Shown in pieces: positions 21,320 to 34,152 of a stretch of 64,000 bases of DNA. Positions within the stretch are counted from its first letter, which is position 1, and each line of letters begins with the position of its first letter. The notes beneath the pieces were generated by a model, which worked only from the letters and a program-made list of their open reading frames with translations, was not told the origin of the DNA and ran no database searches. The translations under genes and the position numbers were made by a program. The DNA is from Falciphora oryzae (taxonomy: Eukaryota; Ascomycota; Sordariomycetes; Magnaporthales; Magnaporthaceae), in assembly GCA_000733355.1 (NCBI GenBank), contig JNVV01000031.1, forward strand, positions 252,993-316,992. The letters are read 5' to 3'.

Positions 21320-22708
21320 ATGGAGAACGGTATTCCGAATCCCACTTTCCAGCCCGATACGATGGCATGGGTGAGTTTTTAGCCACGTGGTACCATCACC
21401 CCCTTTGCCATTTGTGGCCGGAGACGGGTTCACACCTGTCCCAAGACTTTTTTACGGTATCTGGTGAGACTTTTGGGGGCGCCGGGGAGGGGGATGTTAT
21501 CCAGTCGAGGGTGGGACATCCAGCCGATGTCGAGGAGACAAATCCTGTAAACACTTGTGTGCAAGGAGAAACGCAGGTGTTGCGACGATCCTAGAATTCC
21601 CTACCTAGCAGCAGGCTTTTACTTTTTGGGCCGGGTGGGGTTTTGGTCCTGGAGACAGAAAGAAACGGAGTCAAGACGATAGCATGTGAAAATCAACGAT
21701 TTTTATCTTCCTAAACAGTAACGACGGAATGTTTTCTCTCTCAAGAACAGTGAGGATTGTTAGTTGCTATAATGTTTACCTCGGGTTTGAACGCTAACGT
21801 GCGCTGGTATAAAAAGAAAATAAAAATTCATTATACACTACATGTCATTATAAAAAACACCAAAAGAGGCGCATAATCCGCTTGGAATGCTACCCATGAC
21901 AGCAACAGGTCATTAGAAGAACAGAGAAGAAAAACAAACAAGAATGATCATCTCGTAGAGACCCAGAGACTGGCAGAGACGGAGATGACGATGCCGAAGT
22001 GTTGGAAGCGCTGTGTGGTTTTGACAGGCTGTGCAGTAGCTGAGGTGTCCTGGGGACTGTCTGGGCAACAGGGGGGCCGGCATCTGGGCACCGCGGTGAG
22101 CTTCCAGAACGCTTCGATATCCGATCTGGTATCGTGAGATCCATAGGATAGCTCGCCGCTACACGTTCGAGAGTCGGCGGCAGTTCGATGAGGGGCGATC
22201 CCAGTCCCCCTGGTGGAGGCAGGTGGTGGTGATAGCCATGTTGGGGGGATAAGGGGGTGGTGGGTGGAAGGGGCGCTGCAGAATCATGAGCGTCTTCCAC
22301 GAATGCAGCGCGCTGTTCTAGCGGCCAAACTGCACGGCTTGCCAAGTATGCAGTGGAGAGGCCGGGACAAGCGCCGGGACCCCGTCAATGTCCTCTCCCA
22401 GGACCTCTCTCTCTCTCTCTCCTGGTGAGCTCTCAACGGGAGGCGGAGCCTCTCTCGTAAACGGGAGTCGAGCTCGTGTTGGGAAGTTGGGAAAAGATAG
22501 GGCCGAAAGGCATCACCTAGTATCAGCAACCGTCTGTCGCCGGCCTTATCGACTTCTCGTGACGACAAAAGGATCGACATTCCAGCACCCACGTCCACCA
22601 AAACTAGCACACCATGCTAGCTGGGAGAAAGATGGCGATATCATGCCAGCGACGTGGCCGTGCCGTGGACGCCTTATCCCAGACATTGAAGTTCGGCGGC
22701 CGTGCGCG
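21320..22708. other. Convergent intergenic region, 1.4 kb
   Basis: Holds the 3' untranslated regions of SEC26 and the ubiquitin-domain gene. An AT-rich section lies at 21650-21900, and a (CT)n tract at about 22405-22420. A 151-codon minus-strand ORF (21890-22345) is Pro/Ser-rich and unrecognised. I do not support it as a gene. Confidence 0.45.
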
Positions 22709-24153
22709 CTAGCGAGCGTGGAAGACCAGCGCATTGAGCACGTGGCCCTCCTTCCAGCCCTGCGAGACCAGTGACGGGTGGTCGCGGAGGATCCTGCCGA
22801 GGTACGCTATCCGGACGCGCGAGGTGCTCGGTAGCTAGCGCGCGTGGGAAACGTCCCAACGGTTAGCCTGGAACATGGCATGCATAGGGAGTCTATGGTG
22901 GGAACTTGATGGGTACTCACTCTAGCCTCGTCGATAATCTTCCGCGACAGGCTCTTGACGCTCTCGCTCTTCCCAATGGTCATAATGACGTCGCGCGCGT
23001 TCTCGCTCAGCCGGCACCGCACGCTGATGGTCTCCTCCTTGACGACGGGCGCGACGCCCTTGCCCTTCTCGCCGCGCCGCCGGCCGTGCCCGCCATCGTC
23101 GGCGCCGTCGTCTTCGTCCTCGCCGGGGCTGCTGGCGGCCACGTAGACGTTGCGCTTAGCATCGTTGACGAGCACGTCCTCGTCGTCATCCTCGTCCTCG
23201 TCCTCCTCCTCGTCCGTCGCCGGTGGCAGGTCCGCGGCGTCGACGGCGTTGAACGGGTCCGAGACGATCCACTCCGGGAGAGCGTAATAATTCCCTAGAG
23301 CATCGTACACCCCCTGCGCCAGGTCGCCCGACGGCAGCGTGATCTCGGCGGCGCTGAGGATGCTCTGCGCCGTGGCCAGCCCTTCGTCCTGGTCCTGGTT
23401 CGGCTGGATCGGGCTGACGACGGGCCGATCATGGTGGTGGCCGCCGCTACTACTACCGGTAGTTGAGGTTGCGGTGGCCGCTGGTGCCGTTGGTGTCGCC
23501 GCCGCAGAGGAGGGCTGCTGCGGTGATGTGGCAGGGGCGATCGCCGAGGTGGTCGGTGGAGGGGCCGACTCCCAGAGCACCTCGAGGGCGGCGCGGACCG
23601 CCTGCCATATCTCCACGCGGCCCGTGACGCGCGTGTCGAAGAAGTCGGCGCGCTCGCGGGCGAGGGCCTGGCGGGTCCACACGCGGTCGCGGGAGACCCA
23701 GCGGTGGCGGCGGAGCGGCTTGTTTATGTGTTGCGAGAGCGGCTGCTGGCTATGACGGTGGCGCCGCCGATGTTGCTGCTGCTGATGTTGATCTGAGCTC
23801 TGTTGCTGCTGCTGTGACTGTCGGGGAGAGGTAGGCGAGGCGACGCCAGAGCCGGCGCCAGAGGGGCCGGCACTGGAGGGGGAGAGGACGCGCGGGGCGG
23901 ACTGGTTCGGAGGCTGGTTGATAGCGCTGGCCGAGGCCGAGGGGGCGCCGCCGCCGCCGGGGTATGGGGAGTTGGGTCCCGTCGAGCGGGAGAGGCAGCA
24001 CCCCTAGAAGCGGGAGCAAAAAAAAAAAGCGGCGACAATTAGCTTTCAACGTCGCTCGGGCAGTTGAGCCGCAGAAGGTTAAAGCCGAGGTCTATCGCTC
24101 GCGGCGCGAAAGACAGCCCCCGGCGGACATGAAACCGCGGCGGAACTTACCAT
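22709..24153 (-). CDS. Ubiquitin-domain protein of the UBTD1/2 (DC-UbP) type
   Basis: Exons 24151-24153, 22921-24003 and 22709-22834 join to 403 residues. The first coding exon is just the ATG, followed at once by GTAAGT. Splicing places GGGTGCTGC next, giving an N-terminus MGCCLSRS, a classic N-myristoylation plus palmitoylation site. Low-complexity Gln/His/Pro sequence follows. The helical ubiquitin-binding domain runs from about RVWTRQALARERADFFDTRV to LPEWIVSDPF. An acidic stretch and a C-terminal ubiquitin-like fold (ISVRCRLSENARDVIMTI ... RIAYLGRILRD) follow. Proteins of this kind are membrane-tethered and bind ubiquitin and E2/E3 enzymes; the fungal role is not settled. The spliced start is strongly favoured, because no other ATG yields the MGCC head. 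Confidence 0.82.
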
Positions 24154-24253
24154 GTTCAATTATTAGAGGCTAGGAGAGGTCGTCAAGAGGCGGGCATAAT
24201 TCATACGGGGGGAGGGTATATCGCAAGGCGCGCGAGGACGAAAGGAAAAATAG

Positions 24254-24285
<32 letters not shown>

Positions 24286-25492
24286 TACAGCAAAGGCAGG
24301 CTGAACGGATTCAGGCCAAGACCGATCGAGCAGTGTCCAAAGAAGCGGCGCAAAGCAAAATAAAAACAAGGTTCAATTCCCAAAACGGAGCCGCCCACCC
24401 TTCGTTTATTCTCGACACAGCTCGGCACTGGCGGGTTTCGCGGAGGGAGGCTGGATCTGGGGCATGTCCCCTCCTCGATCGCGGCGGCGGCACAAGCGAG
24501 CGACGAGATGGGCTTTGGCCGCCTGCCCTTTTTCGCCTCGATGTTGGGGGCAACCGCAACGGGCGTGCAGGCAGGGGCACAGGGGCCAGGCCGGGGTAGC
24601 TGGAGTGGACCGCGCCCTCGACGCACCTGTCGGTGGTACGTAAGGCGATGGATTGCGGTGGAGAAGTGCGCACCGGCCGCTGACCGGACTGGTCATCTCC
24701 AATGACCTCATACCAAGGAGCCCTGGCCGACGTCTCCCAATGTCGCGCGCAAAATCTCGCTTCTCGATTTATTGCGATGGAACTCATGCCTTGGCTTTGT
24801 TCACGTGACGCCTGCCGTAGTTGTTCTCCAATTTTGTTAGTCAGCAGCCTCCCTGGTCCCTGAACGGAAAGCCTTTGGGAAAGAACAACCAACAACAACG
24901 AAAACCCCTGAACAGAGCATCGCTGAAGAAAAGACTCGAGCCACTTGGGCCAAGTTCGATAGTGCCCCGAAGTGAGGCTGGCAAGATCACATCCTTCTTC
25001 TGAGATCACGACTTGACAATTGCAAAGTCTCGATAACTTCATTACCCTGCCTCATGGAGCTTGTCAAACCTTTCGCTGCATCTTTCCACGAGATTGACCC
25101 TTCACAACCATGAGAACCGTTAAATTGCTTTGATGCTGAGAAGTCAACGCTTAGGTTCAAAAAAAAAAAAACGATTCTTGGGAGTCGCCCAATTAGAAAC
25201 GAGTCTTCACACGCGGCAATTTTGACAACTCCCATCTCGAGTCCATGAGGTGAGGTCAGCACAGCTCATTACCGGTATGGGCACTGGCTGAGAGGGCTGT
25301 AATGAGTTCTGTAATTGGCGCTTTCGGCTTACTTGGTAGTGCCCCGTAAGAATGAGTACCCAGACGGCGTTCTCTTGTAATCAGTGCAACAAAATCTGCT
25401 AGTATATCAAACGCCGGATGCAGCACCCGGCTCCGTCGCATGAGTCTTTGCTTGCCGCCCCTCCCTCATGTCATCGTGTGCTGCTATCTTCA
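24154..25492. other. Intergenic 1.3 kb with poly-A tracts
   Basis: Upstream region of the ubiquitin-domain gene. A long A tract at about 24250-24285, interrupted by single G residues, lies about 100 bp upstream of the start codon. A second A tract is at 25160-25171. Several ORFs on both strands are low-complexity; none is supported. Confidence 0.5.
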
Positions 25493-26817
25493 TCACCACA
25501 ACCAACCTCTGCAATTCTCAGACCCGCACAAACACTTCGTATGTCCGTTGGTCTTGGACGCGTCCCGTATGTCAATACCATCAACGTAGTCAAACGTGAG
25601 CTCCTCGCCCTTGGGGATATCGCGTGTTGCAAACAGAGCCAGGTCGTGGATGTGTTTGTCCGCATGGTCACCCACACGCGCAAAGATGCGCATGCTAGGG
25701 TTGCAGCTGTGATTGATGAATCGTGATGGGCCTGTGTATGTTGTGTGATTGTTGTGATTTTGTCAGTGTCGGAATCCTCTTCCTTTGCCTTCACCTCTAA
25801 TAGTTAATTACATGGCGTCAATAAACAGTCCAAGCCACTTACCGCTCATGTACTGGCCATCGACCTCGAGGGGTGGCCCTACAAGTCGCGGGTCCGGGGA
25901 GTTCTCGTCGATGAATTTGTCCAGCGCGAACAGGTAGATGTCTTTCTTCCGGGCGTTTGTGGACTTGTTGCGACGGCGGTCAGCCTCCTTGGACGTGATG
26001 ACCTCGCCGACATATGTGTCTACGAACTGGCCGCACTTTATATCGATAATTGAGCGGACGCCTAAGTGTTCTCGACCAATGCATTTCGTGTTCTTGATCA
26101 GCAGCCGCTTTTCGTTCACGGTCCGTTGAGGAAATCCTCCGAGTACATACCCCAACCCCTTCCATCATCGGTGCGGAAAATCTGGAGCGGCACGGTCCGG
26201 CCTCTCTCAACCACGCGGTTGGGACAGTCTGGCCCACAGCTGCAGCCCTCGTGGCACTCGTAAATCGGCTGTCTGCTCTGCAGTCGACTCTTCTTGAGAA
26301 GGCCGGCCTTGGGCCCAGAGGAGTAGTAGGAGAAGAGTGTCTTTCCCCGTGCGCCGGAGCTGTTGCCTTCTTCGTAGTCGTCGGGATCGCTAGCCTCATC
26401 GTCAATCTCCTCGAGGCACTGGCAGCCGCCCTTCATGCAGTCCCGGGGGTCTGTGCACTCGCAACCGCTGCGGAAGCTAGCCTCAGCGCGCGAGACGCCG
26501 GGCCCGAGGTGGTTCTCGGATATGAACCTGAAGTCCTGCGGAAGCGTCTGGCGGTCTTTGGTGTCATTGACTACCGATATGGGAAGCAGTGTGTGCTTGT
26601 CGAAGGAGCGCAGCTGGCACCAATGGCACTCGCGGACTTCCTTGGCTGTGTCTGCAACTGCGGGCTGCTCAGGAAGTTAGTGCGTCAAGGCCGGTCCTGG
26701 GCCAGGGCGCTGCCCGGAGACTGTTGTGTTTTGGATACGGATGAGTGGGAATTCCAGGCCCGAACTCACATCTTGGCCACCGTGGTGGAAGAAGTGGCGT
26801 CTCATAGAGTCCTCCAT
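25493..26817 (-). CDS. dim-5: Histone H3 lysine-9 methyltransferase, DIM-5/Clr4 type
   Basis: Exons 26770-26817, 26151-26664, 25843-26061 and 25493-25731 join in phase to 339 residues (Neurospora DIM-5 is 318). The zinc-binding pre-SET cysteines begin at CHWC (about 29-32) and continue GCECTDPRDC, GCQCLEEI and ECHEGCSCGPDCPNR. The SET domain holds RGWGVRSI, YLFALDKF, the SAM-binding RFINHSCNP (about 264-272) and the catalytic LTFDYV. The post-SET CLCGSENC supplies the last three zinc ligands (about 327, 329 and 334). The enzyme trimethylates H3K9 and in Neurospora directs HP1 and DNA methylation to RIP-mutated repeats. All key residues are present, so it should be active. The start follows the DIM-5-like opening with RRHFFHHGGQD. 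Confidence 0.95.
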
Positions 26818-29800
26818 CTTGCCGCAGGTCGGCTGACGTGTTGATGGGTTCCGCTGGTTGTTTTCGGTGTTGATTGATATTATATATGGCATAAAAGAGA
26901 CCTGGAGAGATGATGGGCATGAGACGCCGGGCGTCGGAACGAGACGAGACGAATCGCGTCCGGCTCGGGGCCTGGATCCAATTGGCAGTGACTGGAAAGA
27001 ACCAGATGTGCTAGGAAGGAACTACGGCTCCCGACAGACGGCCCGAAAGGTCGAGTCTTGGCGACAGCTTCCTTTAATACGCACGAATGCTGTATTCAAC
27101 CATAGGGCGTGGAGCCGCGGCCGGCTGTCTGCATCTCTTCGTTTGAGGCGCCGCCAAAAGGGATCCAAGCTGGCCGTACCTTCCGTCCGACGATTTTGTG
27201 CAGAGCGTCCGGAGGGCGGGGCGGGGCCACCTGCCAGCCCCACTCCCAGACCGTTTCGCGGTGCGGAACAGTGGCAGCCCCCAAAGATAAAAGGTAGGTA
27301 GGCATAGGTTAGGTAGTATTCATGAGCAGGACGGGCGGCTCGCGAATATAGCATTGTATGGTAAATTGTTGAGATGTATATAGTACTGTGTGTGTATGTG
27401 TGTGTGTGTGTGTCCGGATGCCTACGTAGTAAACTTCGGTGGCGACGGCGGGTGGCCGACGTACTCGGCTGCGACGGTTGTATCTCATGGAATACGCCTT
27501 GGAACCTTCTACCGTCCCATCTATGGGCAAAGGGAGCACGAGCAACACAGGGCCAGTGCACACAAAAGTAAATGCGGTTTCGACAAATGTCAAGAAGGCT
27601 GACGTGCAAGAGGCCGAGCTTGACGGCGTTTATCGCAAGGGGGGTTTTATGTTTAGACGAGCAGATTGGCCACCGAATGACGCATGCTCTCTTCGATGCC
27701 GGGGAACGCAGAATCGATGGTTGATATGCCCATTGATTGACCTTGCAGGGCTTGCCTCAAACCAGCTGCAACATGCACGAACCTGATCAGCTCTACGGCA
27801 CGACATATGCAGCCAATAATTGCACGGGCACAGTCCGGGCCGAACCGGAGAAAAAAAAGGCTTTTGGGCTCGGTGGTGGCCTTCGAGAAGCCCGGCACCT
27901 CGGCTGGCTGTGTTGGTTGATCGCCGCGTGGACGTTCCAGCTCCATGCTGCTGGCACCTGTCGGAGCCCCTGAGAGAGGGACGGCACTGGCGACTGAAAC
28001 TGAAGGGCCCTCGGCCATGAGTGGCTAATTTCGACTGCGTTGGCTCAGGAAGGCCGCAGGATGGAGGGTGGCGTGCATGAAACAACCGCCAAAGAAGCAA
28101 ACGTTTTATGGGCCCGTGGGCCAGGCCCAATCGACTGGCTCAGAAGAGATGCCGGGGAGCGTGGCCCTCGTGCGGCGACAACAGACGTCACCTCGCCGCC
28201 CGCCGCAGACCTGTTGGTGGCACCTGGTGTGCCCATCCAGCAACGGTTGTTTGCTGACGTTGCACTTACGGATAGTTGGTCCCCAGGCTCGCATCGAAAT
28301 GAGAGGGCGGGGAGTGCTGGGGTGCCCGGTGATGGTTGGTCGACACCATCTGGATTTGTGTGTTCTGTCAGTGTGCACGAACCGAGAGACCCTGTCACGC
28401 GCGTTCCCTGTCTGAGCTGTGATCACGAAGCACAACTCCATGCCCGCAGGACTGGCGTGGGCGGAGATGCTGACCGGGCTGGCAGAGAGCCGCAGCCTCA
28501 ACCAAGCACAGCGAGCGCTTGGGCCTGCCCCTGCATCAGGCACCATCCTGTTGTCCTCCCCTTGGGTTCCTGCGTCGTACCAGGCCTAGCAGGTGTTGGC
28601 ACCGCTACCGCTGTTTGCCTGCAGCCTCTCGAGGGGCAAGCGCGCTATCAAAACCAGCCCCGTTCAGGCCCGCCATTAAATACATAAACAGACGTGGTTG
28701 TTCTCGGCCTGCATCTCAGGCCTGCCCAGCTTTTTGCTTTTCTGTCCTGCCACCGCCAATCGAACCGTGCCGCAGCGCCCCTTTGAGCTCCTATTCGCCC
28801 GCGCGAGGCCAGGGGTCCAGACCACACAGCCCTCTCTGCTCACAACCAACACGACCAACAAAGACAGGACAGATCTTGCATCCTTCTGCGGCCACTCGCG
28901 CCCGCCCGACCACTCCGGGTCCCCGGTCCGTCGTCGCGCACGCGGACCTCGTGCGATCGAGGCCGAGAGGACTGTCAACAAACAAACGAGCCCGTCATCA
29001 TCGTGCTCTTCGCCGTGCCGCCCCCCAGCGAGGTTTGTGGCCGCCGGAAGAGCGAGAGCCGTGTGGACGCATCAGGGAGGCCGCGCCCACCAATTGATTG
29101 AGCCAGGGGCAACCCCGGGCTGCTTGCTTGCTCGCGTACGGATCGCTCGCTTTTGCAAGCCAGCCCAGTAAGTCAAACCCCACCCGCGATGCAAGGAAAC
29201 CGGGCCATCTCCCCACCCTCACTGCCCTGCGCCTCGCCCACCTGTCAAAAGCGGGCGTCAGTGAGCCCAGGTTGCCTACCATCCATGCCTAAGAGCCGGA
29301 TTCACTTTGTGTATGTGCATATGTAATCTCCCTTCTGACAACATGCGGCGTCAGTTGGCTGTCGGCAACCTTCCCGGTTTCTTCTTCCTCTCTCAGCTCT
29401 CGTGGCCTCGCCTCCGGAAGTGAGAACAACAAAGAACAGTTTGGCCGCACCAATCGCCCAGGCATCGGCTAGTCTCAAGCCCAGCAAGGTTGTGCCGGAC
29501 TATCGCATTTATGCAGGGACGCCAGGAACCCGCGTGACCTGACAGCCAAATCCCAATTCACCCTCTCCCCGACGACGATCACACTCACCCGCCAGCCCGC
29601 CCACCAGCTGCCGCGCTCCGTTTTGTCCTGCCCCCTTTTCTCGGTCTCCGTCCGCCTTACGCCAGAGCCATCTGCCGACCCGAACCCTCGCGCATTGAAG
29701 GCAGCAGCCAGGGAGCGTGGAGTTGTGGGCTGTTCTCGAGAGTCAAAAAGTCCCTGAGACTGTCGCCAAGTCGAAGACTTTGAGTTCGACGGGTTTGGTG

Positions 29801-29856
29801 GTGATTTGCCGATAATAGAGCCAAGTTGCGCAGCCAGGCCGGCTTTCACACGCGCC
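26818..29856. other. Intergenic 3.0 kb, one possible small ORF
   Basis: No family is recognised. A (GT)n tract lies at about 27385-27413, beside 'ggtaggtaggcataggttaggtag' words at 27291-27316. A minus-strand ATG ORF of 121 codons (27653-28018), starting MAEGPSVSVASAVPLSGAPT, is the only one with an ordinary composition and could be a small gene; confidence in it is below 0.2. The last kilobase is probably promoter and leader of the next gene. Confidence 0.4.
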
Positions 29857-32800
29857 ATGTGGGACAGGTTCCGAGGGGCCGTTCCCCAGAAGCTGGGACG
29901 GTCCCATCACCAACATCGAGAATCACGGCAGCAGCAGCAGCAGCCGCAGCAGCCGCAGCAATATGGATCCAGCGGGGATGTCTTCACTGGCGGAGGAGCC
30001 CGTGGGAGTGGGGGATACAGCTATTCTGTCCGGGGAGGTCCAGCGCCGCCGCGCCCACCACGAGAGTTCATCGACCAGCAGACGCATTATTACCCGTGAG
30101 TAATTCTTTTTCTCTTCTTGTCCAAGTCGAATTCTTCCAGAATGCGGTCTTTTCGGGATTTGCTGCAAGTCGTTCGCGTCGCGCGGCACGATGGAGCATG
30201 GCGACTCCCATCGCGCTGGGACGAGTCGGTCTGGGCGGCCCCGGCCTCATGCCTGCGACAACCCCGGGGGTCGCCGGTCCTTGTGTCAGCCAGAGTCACA
30301 GAGTCGCTGGGATATTTTATGGGGGCGGGGCACGCCAATGTCTCCCAAACAGGGGATAATTGGGAAAGGGGTGGCCGCTCTGCGCGTCGCAAAGGGCTCG
30401 TTGGCGAGTTGCGCAAACACACCAAACGAAAAAATTGCTTTCCCTCCTCGCTCCGAGGGTCTCGACTAATCCATCTCTCCGTATCACCACCCACAGCGAC
30501 GAGCGATCTGCGTTCCCCCAAGACCAGCCTCTCCGAAATCCGAACCGAGACTCGGCCCAACTCGATCCGCTACGCGACCCTCGCTTCCGGCCCACCTCGT
30601 CCATCTACTCCTCCCAGCCGAGCCCGATCCAGACCAACTTCGCTCCTGCCGCTCCCAACAGGAGCTACACCTTCCACGAGTCCGTCGACGTCTCTCCGCC
30701 GAGCTCACCAGAACCGTTCACCCCGAATGCGAATGGGTAAGTGCGACAGACCCCTTTTGCATGTCATCACACGTCATGTGTCCGGAATGCGCCTTCAGAG
30801 TTTGTGGCCAAAAAGCAATGAGGCAGGCGGGGACGTCAATGCGACAGAGGGCACACGATGCACGGGAAGAAGGGCCGAGTCCCAGTGACTTGCCCTGAAC
30901 CGGGACCAAAGGAATGAACTCCGGTCCCGCGGACGCCATTGCACCTGCCCCCGTGGCATCATGTGCTTTGTCCGCAGCGAGCCGCCTGTCCTCGGCTTTT
31001 TGTATACCTACCCGGATGTCGCCGGGCTGCTTTGCACTCTCACGGACAAAGCAGCAAGCCACGCAAAGCGCTGCCCCGAGGGCTGCCGACCATGTTGACC
31101 TGGAAAATGCTGATGAAGCCTCTCCCCAGAATTCCCCATCCAGTGCCGGATATAAGCCCGATTGACGAGGACGAAGAGCCTTACGACGAGATGTTGCAAC
31201 AGCAAGGGGCCGTGGGCCAGCGGCAGACCTCGCGTGGCAACATCCCCTCGATGCGACGCGAACGCCGCCAGAAGCAGGATGCCGCAGCCGGCGCAGCACT
31301 GCGGGAATCCAGATCGCGCGAGCAGATGCGCGCCCTGCAGCCTCCTCAGCCGCGCGCCGTTTCTGGCTCAAGAAGGGGCTACGCGGGCGGCGAAGTGCGC
31401 TGGGACCCATCGACGGGCGAGCTGACGTCGAGCGAAAAGGGTCGACCAAGCCAAGTGAAGCCGGCCGAATACGCCAAGGGCCTCGGGCATAGCCCCGAGT
31501 CGGATAGGGTTGGGCGTGGTGCTAGTGCCAGCCCCGAGGGCTCGACTCCGTTTGGGCAGCGCCTGCGGAGGATCGCACCGCCGGGCTTCGTGACTGGAGG
31601 AGCGGAGAGGAAGGTGTCGGCGGGAGGAGATATGAGCCCATCGGCTCGGCGACTGTCGCCGTCGCCGTCGCCATCACCGCGGCATGCGACACCATCGCCC
31701 ATGTCGAGCACTGCGCACGACCCCGCAGCAGGTGCCTTCACCTCGGAGCGTCCTCCCTGGAAGGGCGCCAGTGGTCGAACGGCGCTGGTTGCTCCAGTGC
31801 ACGACAACCCCGAAATCGCCCCGCTCAACGTACCGCGTAAGCGGGGGCCCAGGAGCCCAACCGCAGACAGCACCGCGGCCGCTCTGGCCAGCCCCCCTGC
31901 AAGCCCGCTTGGGCCTGAAACTCAGCCACAGTCGCTAGAATCGACAGTCCGACAGGTTGCGCCTTCATCCCAACACTTGGCCAACAGCGCTGCCGCTGGC
32001 TACCCGAGCCCCCCGTATTCGGGGCCCGAGGCCAGTTTTCAATCTCCACCTGAAACGACCAATCTTCAGCCCATGGCCCCGGTCACCCAGAGCCCTTCAG
32101 CCATGTCGCCGACATCTGCCGTTCGGCGGAAGCCGGCTCCCTCGACCCAGTCACACCACCCCCAGGACAGCATTACCTCAACCTCGTCGCAGGGTGACCC
32201 CTACAACTATAAAAACTACACAGCGGCCAATCCGCCCTCAGCCCCGACCGCTACCGACGCCACCGGTGCCGACACCCTGGGAGTACCCGACGGCTGGACT
32301 CAACCGCCCTCTCGGTTCTCCATCTCAACCTATGCGACATCGGCCAACGCGACGCCCCGCCCCTCTGCCGACGGCTTCTACGACGACCGCGACGATCACG
32401 ACGTCGGCTACCACGGAGACTCGTACGCCACTCTGACGGGCTCGAACGCCAGGTCGGGCACAGATCCAACGGGCACCACGGCCGACACGATGAAGCAGGA
32501 GAGCGTCATGGACCGTAGGAGGCCCAAGCTCAGAGACAGTGTAGCCAGCTCGCTGGCAGGCGATCAGCCTCCCGTCGTGATCAGCCTCAAGGACGCGCAG
32601 TGGTCGACGGGCGTACACAGGAAGCCGCTCGGGCCGGGGGCGGGCAACAGCGGCGCAAGCAGGGGGAGCAGCGGCAGCGGCAGTAGCAGCAGCAGCGGAG
32701 GCGACAAGACGCCGACGGGCCCGCCCAAGCACCGGCCCGAGTCCATCATGTCGATGGCCGGGTCCATCTACAAGTCGCTGCCGCCGGCGCCTCCCGAGAC

Positions 32801-33110
32801 GTCGGCGGTGGACCGAGTGGACGCCATCAACGCGCGGCTGCTGGCGTTGGCGAACCGGCGCATCAACATCTCGCGGTCCGTCAAGCAGATGACGGAGCTG
32901 ATGCCGACGGACAACATCATGGCGTCGGCCGAGGTGCTGCACAAGCGCGAGGTGGAGAGGCGCAAGGTGGAGGCGCTCCGCACGGAGCTAGCCGAGGTGC
33001 AGCGCGAGGAGTACGAGCTCGGCATCAAGCTGCACCGCGCCTACAAGCGCATCGACCGCGAGGCGCACTACGAGCCCACCACGCTGTGGGTGCGGCGGGT
33101 CACTGGCTGA
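29857..33110 (+). CDS. Conserved fungal coiled-coil protein, function unknown
   Basis: Exons 29857-30095, 30497-30736 and 31130-33110 join in phase to 819 residues. The two introns are long for this window (401 and 393 nt) but have GTGAGT/CACAG and GTAAGT/CCCAG ends. The first ~680 residues are disordered: a short poly-Gln run at about 25-36, Pro/Ser/Ala-rich tracts, and a poly-Ser/Gly tract near residues 665-680. From about residue 715, SAVDRVDAINARLLALANRR, a continuous coiled coil runs almost to the C-terminus, which ends YEPTTLWVRRVTG. That tail looks strongly conserved among Sordariomycetes from memory, without a known function. A scaffold or polarity role is a guess only. The start is the ATG preceding WDRFRGAVPQ. 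Confidence 0.72.
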
Positions 33111-34152
33111 TGGACTATGCTTTGCTTCCTTTTTTGGTGTGTGTTGTGCTCTCTGCAACCTGGTTGGGCTGGCTGTTTGTTTGGTTGGGTTTGTTGGATA
33201 GGCATTGCATCGCATCGGGTGGCGTCGCTATTTGGGGATGGCGTTTCCCCTCTACCATTTTCTTTTCTTTGCTCTTGTCTTGATATTTTTTTCTTCTTCT
33301 TCTCCCATTTTCTCCTACAACATGTTTTGCCTACGGAGCGATCAAGGCTCCTTGTCTGACATAACACATAATCTTGTTTGTGTTCTTTTTCGTCTCTTCA
33401 TTACATACCATATTCTCCGGCCCCGACTCCTTTTTTTGTTGTCGCCAGTTTACTGTCATACATTACTTGTCCTGTAGAGATGATACCTAAGCACGCATTT
33501 TCTTCACCGTTCTCTCCCACACTGTCCGCCAGACCCCACCATCGCAGGCTCTCCGGAAATAGGCACACATTCTGGGAAGTAGCTCCTGACTCGGCCCGCG
33601 CTTTGGAGGGGCCATGCGTGCGTGGCCCTTTTCACGGGCCGAGAAAGCACGGGTCTAGGGTTTTTGGGAGGCACGGCCAGCGGACAAGGTAGGTGACGTG
33701 ATGGTTCAGTCGGGCATGCTACCCAAGACCCCACAGTCGAACGCCGACGGGTTACATCGAGCAGGCTGTTGACAGCGAACACTCAGGGTCTGCCCAGAGG
33801 TGTGTTCACCGCATGTATGTAGGGACCCCAGGGAGGGAGACATTTCAATATATAAAGATCCTTGGACGGAAGGGCGGGTCCGGCCGACCGGCTCCCCGGC
33901 ATGGGAGAAAAAGGCGGGGGTGCTTTCACAAAAAAAAAAAAAAAAAAAATACGTCCATTCCCGGACGTATTTTTATTTTTATTTTTCTCCCCTTCCACCC
34001 GCCATTGATTTGACGAGTGACGCCCGCCCACCCCCGGCGGCAATGCACGGGTGTCCCGCATGGGAAAGCGCTGCGCTCCAAGTGGTAACCACATTTCGTA
34101 GCCTGGCGGCCCCCTGGTTGCTGGTAGGTTTGGTAGGCGGTAGGTAGGTTTG

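Noticed and set aside
24200..24380. Poly-A tract as a retroposed mRNA tail
   Set aside because: No adjacent cDNA-like coding sequence and no flanking target duplication seen; more likely a promoter-region homopolymer.
28040..28687. 215-codon plus-strand ORF
   Set aside because: No ATG-context, domain or codon pattern to support it; overlapping ORFs in other frames are equally long.
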